Below the pieces are notes generated by a model. The model did not search any database, was not told where the DNA came from, and was given only the letters and a program-made list of their open reading frames with translations. From NCBI GenBank assembly GCA_934617425.1, contig CAKTUD010000006.1, positions 35,805 to 99,804 of the forward strand: a stretch of DNA of 64,000 bases, in the 5' to 3' direction. The stretch comes from an uncultured Eggerthellaceae bacterium (lineage in GTDB: Bacteria > Actinomycetota > Coriobacteriia > Coriobacteriales > Eggerthellaceae). The translations under genes and the position numbers were made by a program. Shown here piece by piece: positions 8,216-16,364 of the stretch (position 1 is the stretch's first letter; each line of letters begins with the position of its first letter).

Positions 8216-9982
8216 ATGGAGAATAACGAGTTTGAAAACCAAGCGGCAGGCTCGCCAGACGCCGCATCATCGAAGCCGCATAGCGGTGCTCCCGATTATC
8301 TGACCGCCGCAAAAGCAGCCTGCGCTGCGGGCGACGGTATTTTGGGTATTCATCTGTACATGGCCGCATACGAAACGGAGATGGCGAACAGCGCGCAGCC
8401 TTCGCCCGCTGCGCTCTCGGCATTGCACGCGGCATGGGATTTGGCGATATCGCTCAAAGAGCGCTCCATGGCCGAGTACGTCTTCGAGAAAATCGAGCCG
8501 TATCTTTCTGCACGTGAGATGGGCGAATTCGCTGATGCGCTGCAGCGTTTGGCAATCGACCGACTTGAGCAGTTCGGTATTTCGCGCGAAGAACTTGAAG
8601 ATATGGCGAACTCGCTGTCCGACGATTTCTTCGGCGGGCCGCTTGGCGAGCCGAGCATCCATATAGAGCAGTTCACGATTCCTGCGGCTCCGAGGTCTTT
8701 CGTGGGCGACCAAAGCGGCGCCGGCCTCGATGCTGTAGATTCTTCAGGCGCCGCGGCCCTGCACCACGCCGAAATTGTCGGAACCGCCGAAACCGCGCCG
8801 GGCGAAGCTCTGCCGTGTGCGGCAGGCGTGCAAGATGCCATTGAGGGAAGGAATACGTCTTCGCAAGGAGCTGACGCCGCCTCGGAGGGCATCGATACGG
8901 CCGTAAACGGTGCCGATGCGGCCCCGCAAGCACCCGAAACGCCGCCCGATGCGAACGCTTCGCAACCAGGTTCTGCGTCTGCTCGGGCAAATACAGCTCT
9001 GCAACCTGGTGCAGCGGATGCCCAGGCTGCTTTAGGCCGACAGCCGCAGGCGCCGAGCGTTGGCGAGAAATACGATGATCTCATAGGTTTCGATTCGGCT
9101 ATCGAGGATATGCGCTCGATAGGTATCGGCATAAAGGACGATCCCGAGTTCGATGCATTCGTCGAGCGCCTGAATGCCCTTTACGGCATCGATCGTGCGC
9201 GGGCGGTGGATACGCTGTTGTTCAGCTGCAAGGCGCGCGAAGATGCGAATCGTTTTTTGGAGGCGACCTCTCGCGAGCTTGACTTGCCGGTCATTCGCAT
9301 GTCTCTCGAAGAGAGCGTTCAAGGCAATGCCATGTTGGTGATTTCTTCCGAGGGTATTGACATGCGTGGGCGCCAGAACTTCATGCGCTTTGGCTTCACG
9401 CGGCCAGCTATCTTGGTGATAAGCGACATCGACGCCTGGCCGCTTTCGGATTTCGATGCGCCCGACGATCGCGATGCGTCGCCTATGCAGGTTGGCGCTG
9501 CGCGTGGTATGCGCGATGCCATGAATCTTATCCGCAGCGCTGTCTCGAACTCCGAGGTCTATGTACTCGCATCGGCTGCGAGTGTCGATGACGTCGAACC
9601 TGCCCTGATCGATGCGATTTATCCTGCGACGGTGGTGGGCATCGAACTTCCCACGGAAAGCGAGCGTCGTGCGATTTGGGAACATCTGACGAAAAAGCAT
9701 CCGACGCTTAGCCGCATTTCCGTTGAGGATCTGGTGCGCCTAAGCGAGGGCATGCCTCGCTACGACATGTCGTGCGCCGCGCGCGAGGCGATAGAAGAAG
9801 CCTACAGAAGAAGCCTCGTCACGCGCTCATATCAACCGGTGACAGCGCAGAACATCTTCGAGAAGATAGCCGCTTACCAACCGCTCGAATCAAAGCAGTA
9901 CGAGGAACTCGAGAGCAAGGTCATTGAAGATTTCCGTCGCGACCTGATGCACCTCGACGACATCCTAAACGAGGGGAACTAG
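8216..9982 (+). CDS. Degenerate AAA+ ATPase-like protein with Ala-rich linker, 588 aa
   Basis: Start ATG 8216 with TAGGAGG just ahead. The N-terminal part (to about 150) is helical. The middle (about 160-280) is a low-complexity Ala/Ser/Pro/Gly linker. The C-terminal part (about 290-588) resembles a AAA+ module: a Walker B-like strand (ILVISDID), a following sensor-like strand (SEVYVLASA), and a lid-like region (SERRAIWEHL, then SEGMPRYDM). Where Walker A is expected (DTLLFSCKAREDANRF) there is no GxxGxGKT, so nucleotide binding is doubtful. This reads as a non-catalytic AAA+ homologue, perhaps a scaffold. It lies between a phosphatase and a DNA glycosylase gene with 4 nt to the latter. Function unknown. 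Confidence 0.7.
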   Translation: MENNEFENQAAGSPDAASSKPHSGAPDYLTAAKAACAAGDGILGIHLYMAAYETEMANSAQPSPAALSALHAAWDLAISLKERSMAEYVFEKIEPYLSAREMGEFADALQRLAIDRLEQFGISREELEDMANSLSDDFFGGPLGEPSIHIEQFTIPAAPRSFVGDQSGAGLDAVDSSGAAALHHAEIVGTAETAPGEALPCAAGVQDAIEGRNTSSQGADAASEGIDTAVNGADAAPQAPETPPDANASQPGSASARANTALQPGAADAQAALGRQPQAPSVGEKYDDLIGFDSAIEDMRSIGIGIKDDPEFDAFVERLNALYGIDRARAVDTLLFSCKAREDANRFLEATSRELDLPVIRMSLEESVQGNAMLVISSEGIDMRGRQNFMRFGFTRPAILVISDIDAWPLSDFDAPDDRDASPMQVGAARGMRDAMNLIRSAVSNSEVYVLASAASVDDVEPALIDAIYPATVVGIELPTESERRAIWEHLTKKHPTLSRISVEDLVRLSEGMPRYDMSCAAREAIEEAYRRSLVTRSYQPVTAQNIFEKIAAYQPLESKQYEELESKVIEDFRRDLMHLDDILNEGN

Positions 9983-9985
9983 ACA

Positions 9986-10873
9986 GTGACGAACGAGGTT
10001 CGCCGCGCCGACTGGGCATCGCGTCGCATGACCCGTGAAGCCTTCGTCGCGAAAGTCGCCAAGGCCGGCCGCTTGCACTATCGTGATCTACCTTGGCGCA
10101 ACATCGACGATCCTTATGCCGTGCTGGTGTCGGAAGTGATGCTTCAGCAAACCCAGGTGGCGCGTGTCGAAGGTTTTTGGCGACGTTTCTTGGCGGCATT
10201 TCCTACTATAGACGCCCTGGCTGCGGCCTCTACCGCCGATGTTTTGGCGTTGTGGCAGGGCCTTGGCTACAACAGGCGCGCTTTGGCGCTTAAGCGCTGC
10301 GCCGATGAGTGCGCGGCGCGCTACGCCGGCAAGTTGCCAAAAACCGCGCAAGAGCTCGAGGCGCTTCCGGGTATCGGCCCTGCAACGGCTGCGGGCGTTC
10401 TGGCGTTTGCGCACAATGCGCCTTCGTGCTACATCGAGACGAACGTGCGTACGGTTTTTCTCCATGAGATTTTCCCCGATCGCGAGAAGGTTTCCGATTG
10501 CGAACTCGAACCTTACGTGCGCGAAGCTGCGCAATGCGCCTTCGAGGAGCTTTCTCCGCGAGTGTGGTACTACGCTCTGCTCGACTACGGCTCTTATCTG
10601 AAATCGCAGGTTGCGAATCCGTCGCGAAGGTCTGCCCACTACAGCAGGCAGAGTGCCTTTATGGGATCGCATCGTCAAAAGCGTAGCTTCGTCTTGAAAG
10701 CTGTGCTGGCGTCTCCCGAAGGCATCGCTGCCGAGGAAGCGCGCGCGGCGCTCGATCGCTTCGAAGCTGCCGCGGGCCGCGCCCCTGTGGAGCAAGAAGA
10801 GTTCGACCGCGTGATCTCCGAGCTTGTTTTGGAAGGGTTTTTCAGGCGCGAGGAAAATCTGCTGCTCCCTTAG
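9986..10873 (+). CDS. MutY-like HhH-GPD DNA glycosylase lacking the Fe-S motif, 295 aa
   Basis: GTG start at 9986 with GAGGGGAA at 9971-9978, 4 nt after the upstream stop. The HhH-GPD core is clear: LPWR, then SEVMLQQTQV with the MutY-type catalytic Glu, and the hairpin LPGIGPATAAGV. The position of the usual catalytic Asp is a Glu (ETNVRTV). The C-x6-C-x2-C-x5-C cluster ligands of MutY and Nth are absent and replaced by a basic segment with SRRSAHYSRQS and GSHRQKR. A winged-helix-like tail (about 225-295) ends the protein, and there is no Nudix-like C-domain. Likely role is excision of adenine opposite 8-oxoguanine in the cluster-free MutY subgroup, but specificity is inferred. Confidence 0.8.
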   Translation: MTNEVRRADWASRRMTREAFVAKVAKAGRLHYRDLPWRNIDDPYAVLVSEVMLQQTQVARVEGFWRRFLAAFPTIDALAAASTADVLALWQGLGYNRRALALKRCADECAARYAGKLPKTAQELEALPGIGPATAAGVLAFAHNAPSCYIETNVRTVFLHEIFPDREKVSDCELEPYVREAAQCAFEELSPRVWYYALLDYGSYLKSQVANPSRRSAHYSRQSAFMGSHRQKRSFVLKAVLASPEGIAAEEARAALDRFEAAAGRAPVEQEEFDRVISELVLEGFFRREENLLLP

Positions 10874-10957
10874 CTTGCTTTGCGTGCTGTAGTGATATTA
10901 TCAACAATTACGCTTGTTTTTTAGATTGCGCGCAGGGGCGCAACGGGGGATGACACC

Positions 10958-11539
10958 ATGTCTTTGTTCGAGCTGTTCTTGATAGCCGTCGGTCTTTCGA
11001 TGGACGCGTTTGCGGTGTCTATCTGCAAAGGCCTGGGCATGAAACGCCTGAACATGAAACAGGCGGCGGTTATCGGCCTGTTCTTTGGCGGTTTCCAGGC
11101 GATCATGCCCACGCTGGGCTGGTTTTTGGGTGCGCAGTTCGCTTCGTTCGTGACGCCGGTCGACCACTGGATCGCTTTTATTTTGCTTGCCTTCATCGGC
11201 GGGAAGATGCTCGTCGAGGGTATTCGCGACGAGGGCGATTCCGACGATATTCAGGCCGAGGATAAAAAACTCGATTTGGGTGAGCTTTTCATGCTGGCCG
11301 TTGCCACGAGTATCGACGCTTTGGCAGTAGGCATCACGTTCGCTTTCCTCGAGGTCGATATAGTGCCGGCTGCAAGCTTTATCGGCGTCGTCACTTTTGT
11401 CTTGTCGTTTATCGGCGTTGCCGTGGGGCATCAGTTCGGTTCGCGCTGGGAGCGTCCTTCCACCATCGTGGGCGGCGCAGTGTTGGTTTTGATAGGCGTG
11501 CATATCCTGCTTGAGCACCTGGGCATAATGCCGTTCTGA
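10958..11539 (+). CDS. mntP: Manganese efflux pump MntP, 193 aa
   Basis: Six-helix protein of the MntP (DUF204) family, which exports Mn2+. It has the two internally related halves with acidic membrane motifs: GLSMDAFAVSICKGL near residue 12, and ATSIDALAVGITFAFL near 115. Length 193 is normal for the family. ATG 10958 follows GGGGGA. The 84-nt gap upstream holds a TATTAT-like -10 and a short hairpin (TTGCGC/GCGCAA) just before the ribosome site. It is too short for the yybP-ykoY Mn riboswitch often found before such genes, and I do not see one. Confidence 0.92.
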   Translation: MSLFELFLIAVGLSMDAFAVSICKGLGMKRLNMKQAAVIGLFFGGFQAIMPTLGWFLGAQFASFVTPVDHWIAFILLAFIGGKMLVEGIRDEGDSDDIQAEDKKLDLGELFMLAVATSIDALAVGITFAFLEVDIVPAASFIGVVTFVLSFIGVAVGHQFGSRWERPSTIVGGAVLVLIGVHILLEHLGIMPF

Positions 11540-11564
11540 TTTTCATAGGGAAGGAATCGCCACG

Positions 11565-12422
11565 ATGGCACAGAACACGCTTGCTTACCTCGGTCCCGAA
11601 GGCACCTACTCGCACGAAGCCGCAAATGCTTTCAAAGCGAAGCTGGAAACTGCTGGCGTGCCGGATTGCGAACTTGTGCCCTGTACGTCCTTTACCGAAG
11701 TCTTCGATGCGGTTGATCGGGGACGCGTGACCTACGGCGTGGTTGCCACGGAAAATTCCCTCGAGGGTCCTGTCACCGCGACGCTCGATAACTTTGCCTC
11801 GAGCTCGACAGCTGTCATATTGGGCATGCACGTGATCGATATCGACCACTGCCTTATAAAGAACCCCACGGCGTCTATCGTCGACATCGATACCATTGCT
11901 TCGCACGCGCAGGGCATAGGGCAATGCCGCCGTTTCATTTCGTCGCGCTTTCTCAACGTGAAAACCATCACCACGTCGTCTACGGCGGAAAGCGTGCGTC
12001 TTTGCATGGAGCAGCCCAATGTGGCCGCCATCGCCAACGAATACGCCGCCAAGCTCTACGGCGCCGAGATTTGCGAGCGCCAGATTGCTGACCGTTTCGG
12101 CAATCAGACCTCGTTTGCGCTTATCGGGCGCCCTGGCCAGCCGAAAATCTTCGAGAGCACGGGCAAGATGCGCACCTCGGTGGCGTTGTTTTTGCAGGCC
12201 GACCGTGCGGGCGCTTTGCAGATGATCCTCTCGGAGTTCGCCTACGCCAACGTGAACATCACCATGATCCAATCGCGTCCCACCAAGCAGGCGCTTGGCG
12301 ACTATATGTTCTTCCTCGATCTCGAGGGGTCGGTCGACAACCCGGCGTTACAGACCGCGCTCAATTGCCTGCGTCTCAAGTTGCGCGAGGTGAAGGTGCT
12401 GGGCTCTTATCCTATCGACTGA
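11565..12422 (+). CDS. pheA: Prephenate dehydratase, 285 aa
   Basis: Monofunctional prephenate dehydratase (prephenate to phenylpyruvate in Phe synthesis). It opens with YLGPEGTYSHEAA, has GVVATENSLEGPV in the catalytic domain, and a C-terminal ACT domain (about 200-285; GALQMILSEFAYANVNIT) for Phe feedback. There is no chorismate mutase domain. Two motif departures: the catalytic TRF motif reads TSF (NQTSFALIG), keeping the essential Thr, and the ACT ESRP motif reads QSRP. Either could alter catalysis or Phe sensitivity. ATG 11565 has GGAAGGAA ahead. It is 25 nt after mntP. Confidence 0.9.
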   Translation: MAQNTLAYLGPEGTYSHEAANAFKAKLETAGVPDCELVPCTSFTEVFDAVDRGRVTYGVVATENSLEGPVTATLDNFASSSTAVILGMHVIDIDHCLIKNPTASIVDIDTIASHAQGIGQCRRFISSRFLNVKTITTSSTAESVRLCMEQPNVAAIANEYAAKLYGAEICERQIADRFGNQTSFALIGRPGQPKIFESTGKMRTSVALFLQADRAGALQMILSEFAYANVNITMIQSRPTKQALGDYMFFLDLEGSVDNPALQTALNCLRLKLREVKVLGSYPID

Positions 12423-12440
12423 CCGCGGCGGCTGTAGGGG

Positions 12441-12468
12441 ATGTTACGGCTGGTAGCAAGCGTAACAT
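12441..12468 (+). promoter_or_regulatory. Inverted repeat upstream of the hydrogenase operon
   Basis: Perfect 8-bp inverted repeat ATGTTACG (12441-12448) / CGTAACAT (12461-12468) with a 12-nt spacer. It lies 20 nt after the pheA stop and about 150 nt before the hydrogenase small subunit. The spacing (20 nt centre to centre, two helical turns) suits a dimeric regulator site. Only three T follow the hairpin, so it is a poor terminator. Confidence 0.45.
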
Positions 12469-12615
12469 TTCATGTCGTTCACCAGTATTTTTGAGCATCT
12501 TCGTGATTCCCGTCGCGACTTCAAACCCTTATAGAGTAAAAGATATCTGGGTCTTTCTACGGAAAGGCATGAGAGGAACAGACGAGAAAATTTTGCACCT
12601 TAAGGAGGTGTGCAT

Positions 12616-13908
12616 ATGGGACAAGAATCCACGGCGAGTTTCTACGGCATGCTTGACGCTCGCGGCGTGAGCCGTCGCAGCTTCCTGAAGTTTTGCGGTG
12701 GCTTGGCGGCGGCAGCCGGTCTTACCGGCGTTGCGGCCCCGCAGGCAGTAGCAGCTACGCTTGAGAAGTCCGTCATTGGCGCTACCACGGGTAATCTCTA
12801 CCCCGTTATCTGGTTGGAGGGCGCTTCTTGCACTGGCTGCACCGAGTCTCTTGCACAGGTTGAAACACCCGATGTCGGAAGCGTCGTTCTCGAACTGCTT
12901 TCGCTTAACTTCTCCGATACGCTTTCCGCCGCTGCAGGCGACTCCGCCGAGCTCGCAAAGAAGCAAACCATCGAAGCCGGCAACTACATCCTGGTGTTCG
13001 AGGGCGCTGTCACTCAGGCATGGGGCGGCAATGCTTGCCGTTTCGGCAACAAGGAGGACGGCTCCGATTCGCAGACCGCTATCGAGCAGCTCGAAGAGGC
13101 TGCGGCCAACGCGTCTGCCGTGGTCGCCATCGGTTCTTGCGCCGTCAATGGCGGCTGGCTGGGTGCCGAGCCCAATTCTGCCGCTGCGACCGGCGTCGAG
13201 GCTTATCTGAAGTCCGTCGGCATCAACAAGACGGTCATCAACATCCCCGGCTGCCCGGCAAACCCCGAGTGGCTCATCTCTGTTTTGGTTCAGGTTTTGA
13301 TGCTCGATGGCCAAACCCTCAACCTTACTTCCGAGAACAAACCCGCAGACATCTTCGGTCAGACCATCCATGACAACTGCGAGCGTCGCGGCCACTTTGA
13401 AAACGGCGAGTTCGTTTACAAATTCGGTTCCGAGGAAGAAGCCAAGGGCTATTGCCTGTACCCGCTTGGTTGCCGCGGTCCGCAAACGCATTCCAACTGC
13501 TCGGTGACCATGTGGAACAACCGCCGCAGCTGGTGCGTCCAGTCTGGCTCGCCCTGCTTGGGTTGCTGCGAAGCCGACCCGAACGATCCCGGCCACAACT
13601 GGGTCGAGGTTAACACCCCGTTCTATCAGCGTCATCGCGATTTGCATATTGGCAATGTCTGGTTCCAGCCTACTACGGTAGCCGTTGGCCTCACCGGTTT
13701 GGTCGCCGCCGCGCTTATCATCCATGGCTTTGGCATGAAGGCTGCCGGCCGCATGGATGGCGGTGCCGATTTCGAGAAGATCCGCAAGTGGGATGAGAAG
13801 CATCCCGATCAGTCCATCGGCGACTACAGCGCCGCTTGGGACCCGAAAGCCGCCGATGCCGGCAAGGATGCCGAGGCCGAAGCAACCACCGAAGAAGAGG
13901 GGAGGTAA
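12616..13908 (+). CDS. [NiFe] hydrogenase small subunit, Tat-exported, 430 aa
   Basis: Electron-transfer subunit of a membrane-bound group 1 uptake hydrogenase. ATG 12616 is preceded by AAGGAGGTG at 12602-12610. A twin-arginine signal (SRRSFLKFCGG, about residues 18-28) directs folded export. Fe-S ligands: proximal cluster EGASCTGCTES, GSCAVNGG and PGCPANP; distal HDNC and YCLYPLGC; medial NCSVTMWNN, then SPCLGCCE. Cys307 stands in the RSWCVQSG motif where homologues such as E. coli Hyd-1 have Pro. The extra proximal cysteines of O2-tolerant enzymes are absent. A C-terminal membrane helix lies near 357-378, followed by a charged tail. It is 3 nt from the large-subunit gene. The taxon suggests the coriobacterial group 1i type (inference). 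Confidence 0.95.
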   Translation: MGQESTASFYGMLDARGVSRRSFLKFCGGLAAAAGLTGVAAPQAVAATLEKSVIGATTGNLYPVIWLEGASCTGCTESLAQVETPDVGSVVLELLSLNFSDTLSAAAGDSAELAKKQTIEAGNYILVFEGAVTQAWGGNACRFGNKEDGSDSQTAIEQLEEAAANASAVVAIGSCAVNGGWLGAEPNSAAATGVEAYLKSVGINKTVINIPGCPANPEWLISVLVQVLMLDGQTLNLTSENKPADIFGQTIHDNCERRGHFENGEFVYKFGSEEEAKGYCLYPLGCRGPQTHSNCSVTMWNNRRSWCVQSGSPCLGCCEADPNDPGHNWVEVNTPFYQRHRDLHIGNVWFQPTTVAVGLTGLVAAALIIHGFGMKAAGRMDGGADFEKIRKWDEKHPDQSIGDYSAAWDPKAADAGKDAEAEATTEEEGR

Positions 13909-13911
13909 GCC

Positions 13912-15570
13912 ATGACCCGTTCTGTAATCGATCCGATTACCCGCATCGAAGGACACATGCGTGTCGAGATGGAGGTTCAAAACGGCGTTGTAACTGACGC
14001 TTGGACTTCTGGCGGCAGCTTCCGCGGCATGGAGCTGGTTGTGCAGAATCGCACCCCCGAGGATGCTGCGCAGATCGTGCAGCGCATCTGCGGCGTTTGC
14101 CCGGTTTCGCATGCTCACGCTGCAACCATCGCGGCCGAGAAGGCTTACGGAATCAAGATTTCCAACAATGCTCGTATCATCCGCAATCTCATCGAGGGTG
14201 CTCAGTTCTTGCACAGCCACATCCTGTGGTTCTACAACCTGGCTGCTCTCGACTATGTGAACCCGATTCACGGTCTTGAGGCCAACGCGGCTGATGCATG
14301 GGATCTGGCTACTGCTGCCGGCACTTCCACCAACACCGATTTCGCTGCCCTCAAGGATCGCCTGAGCAAGTTTGCCCAGAACGGCCAGCTTTCCATCTTC
14401 AGCGGCAACTGGTTTGATGCCGAGGACGGCACCGCCTACAAGCTTCCTGCCGAGCTCGACCTCATCTGCACCGCCCATTATCTCGAGGCGCTGAAGATGC
14501 AGGCCCGCTCTTCTGAGATCGCGGCTTTGCTTGGCGGCAAGATGCCCCATGTCATGACCATCATCCCGGGCGGCACGGCGTTTGTGCCTACGTCCCAGAA
14601 GCTCGACGATTTGAAATACATGATCGACGAGGTTTACAACTGGGTCGAGGCCACGATGATCCCCGACACCTTGGCTATCGCTCCTTATTACAAGGATGCC
14701 CTCAACTTTGGCAAGGGCTGTGGCCGCTACGGTGCTTGGGGCGTGTTCGAGTCCGAGTCGATGCAGATGAACGATCGTTATCTGCCGGCTGGCGTGCTTG
14801 ATACCAACCTGAATCTCTCCGATGTCGACGAGAGCAAGATCGCCGAGTACGTGGGTACTTCGTGGTACGAGGGCGACGGCGTCTACCAGGCCCCCGACTT
14901 CACCACCAAGCCCGCATTCACCAAGTACGACGTGACCGATCGTTACACTTGGTGCAAGGCTCCCACCTATGATGGCGATCCGCTTGAGTGCACCTCGCTT
15001 TCGCGCGTGCTCGTTGCCTACAAGCGCAATGTGCCGTTTATCAAGGAGAACGTGGACAAGCTGTTGGTCCAGCTGGGTGCAGCCCTTGGCGGCGACGTGC
15101 CTTTGTCTGCGGTTCAGTCGACTTTGGGTCGCGTTGCCGTCCGTCAGGTCGAGACGCTCTACATCGCCAAGCTCATGAAGGATTGGTGCGCCGAGCTGAT
15201 CGAGGCTGTCAAGGGTGGCGACTCCGAGTACTTCCGCGAGCCCAAGACCACCACGGGCGAGGGTTCGGGCTTCTGGGAGGCACCGCGTGGCGCTCTCTAC
15301 CACTCCGAAAAGGTCGTCAACGGCAAGATCGAGGGTTACCAGATCATCATCCCGACCACGTGGAACATGGCGCCTATCAATCAGAATGGCGAGCACGGCC
15401 CGATCGAGCAGTCGCTTATCGGCTGCCCCGTGGAGGATATCGACAAGCCCATCAACGCGTTGCGTACCGTCCATAGCTACGACCCGTGCGTTTCTTGCGC
15501 TGTCCATATCAGCGAGCCTGCAACGGGCAAGCACTTCGAGACCGTAACCAATCCGTGGGGGGTGAAATAG
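13912..15570 (+). CDS. [NiFe] hydrogenase large (catalytic) subunit, 552 aa
   Basis: Carries the Ni-Fe(CN)2CO site that splits H2. The N-terminal L1 motif is RICGVCPVSHAHA (about residue 60) and the C-terminal L2 motif is DPCVSCAVH, together giving the four Cys ligands. After the L2 His there are 20 more residues (starting ISEPATG), the extension expected to be removed by a dedicated endopeptidase after nickel insertion. The protease gene at 22720 is a good candidate. It has no signal peptide and would travel through the Tat pathway with the small subunit. GAGGGGAGG precedes ATG 13912, and the cytochrome gene begins 1 nt after the stop. Confidence 0.96.
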   Translation: MTRSVIDPITRIEGHMRVEMEVQNGVVTDAWTSGGSFRGMELVVQNRTPEDAAQIVQRICGVCPVSHAHAATIAAEKAYGIKISNNARIIRNLIEGAQFLHSHILWFYNLAALDYVNPIHGLEANAADAWDLATAAGTSTNTDFAALKDRLSKFAQNGQLSIFSGNWFDAEDGTAYKLPAELDLICTAHYLEALKMQARSSEIAALLGGKMPHVMTIIPGGTAFVPTSQKLDDLKYMIDEVYNWVEATMIPDTLAIAPYYKDALNFGKGCGRYGAWGVFESESMQMNDRYLPAGVLDTNLNLSDVDESKIAEYVGTSWYEGDGVYQAPDFTTKPAFTKYDVTDRYTWCKAPTYDGDPLECTSLSRVLVAYKRNVPFIKENVDKLLVQLGAALGGDVPLSAVQSTLGRVAVRQVETLYIAKLMKDWCAELIEAVKGGDSEYFREPKTTTGEGSGFWEAPRGALYHSEKVVNGKIEGYQIIIPTTWNMAPINQNGEHGPIEQSLIGCPVEDIDKPINALRTVHSYDPCVSCAVHISEPATGKHFETVTNPWGVK

Positions 15571-15571
15571 A

Positions 15572-16255
15572 ATGGCGCATCTCGCACATTATCGCGAAGC
15601 ACATCCGCTGCCGTTTGTCATCACGCACTGGGTGAACCTCATCGCCATGATCGCCTTGCTGATCACCGGCTTCATGATCCACTTCCCAGTAGCGGGCACC
15701 ATGGGCGTTTGCCGCGGCGTTCATGTCTTCTTTGGTTTCGTGCTGTTTGTCAACTGCGTTTGCCGCGTGGTCATGGCGTTCTTTGTGAAGTCAGCCCCTA
15801 CGGGCGGCACGCGCAAGACCGTCACCGACTACAAGACGTGGCTGCCGCAGAAGGACAACCGTCACCAGGGCGGCGCTTGGATCAAGTACTACCTGTTCCT
15901 TAAGAAGGATCACCCGCTGGCCGCTAAGCTCGGTGTTCCTCAGAAGATCTCGTACTTGCTTATTCCGGTGCTGATCGTTTTGATGTTCTACACGGGCCTT
16001 TGCCTGTGGGGCGCGACTATGGACCTGCCTTTCTTTGCCGCCGGTACTGCGCTGGTGGGCGGCCAGATGTCTATTCGCATCATCCACTACTTTGGCATGT
16101 TCGTGTTCATCATCTTCATGTTCATCCACATCTACCTTGCCAATGTCGAGGGTCTTGAGCCCACGAAGCTCATGTTCTTCCGCAAGGAGCACGGTGGCCT
16201 TGTGTACGATCCCGACAAGCATGTCATCATCGGTGAGGACAAGATGGAGCACTAA
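15572..16255 (+). CDS. Hydrogenase cytochrome b subunit, 227 aa
   Basis: Di-heme cytochrome b of the HyaC/HydC type, expected to anchor the hydrogenase and pass electrons to membrane quinones. Helices lie near residues 18-38, 48-70, 125-147 and 165-188. Candidate heme-ligand histidines are in THWVNL, MIHFP, GVHVFFG, IRIIHYFG and FIHIYLANVEG. It lies directly downstream of the large subunit and is the last gene before a strong terminator, completing a three-gene operon. Accessory genes for Ni-Fe site assembly (hypABCDEF) are not in the operon. Confidence 0.92.
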   Translation: MAHLAHYREAHPLPFVITHWVNLIAMIALLITGFMIHFPVAGTMGVCRGVHVFFGFVLFVNCVCRVVMAFFVKSAPTGGTRKTVTDYKTWLPQKDNRHQGGAWIKYYLFLKKDHPLAAKLGVPQKISYLLIPVLIVLMFYTGLCLWGATMDLPFFAAGTALVGGQMSIRIIHYFGMFVFIIFMFIHIYLANVEGLEPTKLMFFRKEHGGLVYDPDKHVIIGEDKMEH

Positions 16256-16321
16256 TCGTGCCAGTCGATAGAGTTTGAATGCGATTCAACTTGGTGTGAG
16301 CTTGAAATTCTCAAGCTGTTG

Positions 16322-16350
16322 AGAGAAGGCCTTCGGGCCTTCTCTTTTTT
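16322..16350 (+). terminator. Strong terminator of the hydrogenase operon
   Basis: Perfect 10-bp stem (16322-16331 / 16336-16345) capped by a TTCG tetraloop and followed by six T (16345-16350). It lies 67 nt after the cytochrome b stop. Confidence 0.95.
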
Positions 16351-16364
16351 GCTTTGGGTAACTT

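Noticed and set aside
10874..10957. Manganese riboswitch before mntP
   Set aside because: The gap is only 84 nt and contains no yybP-ykoY-like paired core, just a small hairpin.
12529..15534. A 1001-codon open frame antisense to the hydrogenase genes
   Set aside because: It is the mirror of strongly biased codons in the small and large subunit genes; the plus-strand proteins have clear motifs and the antisense product resembles nothing.
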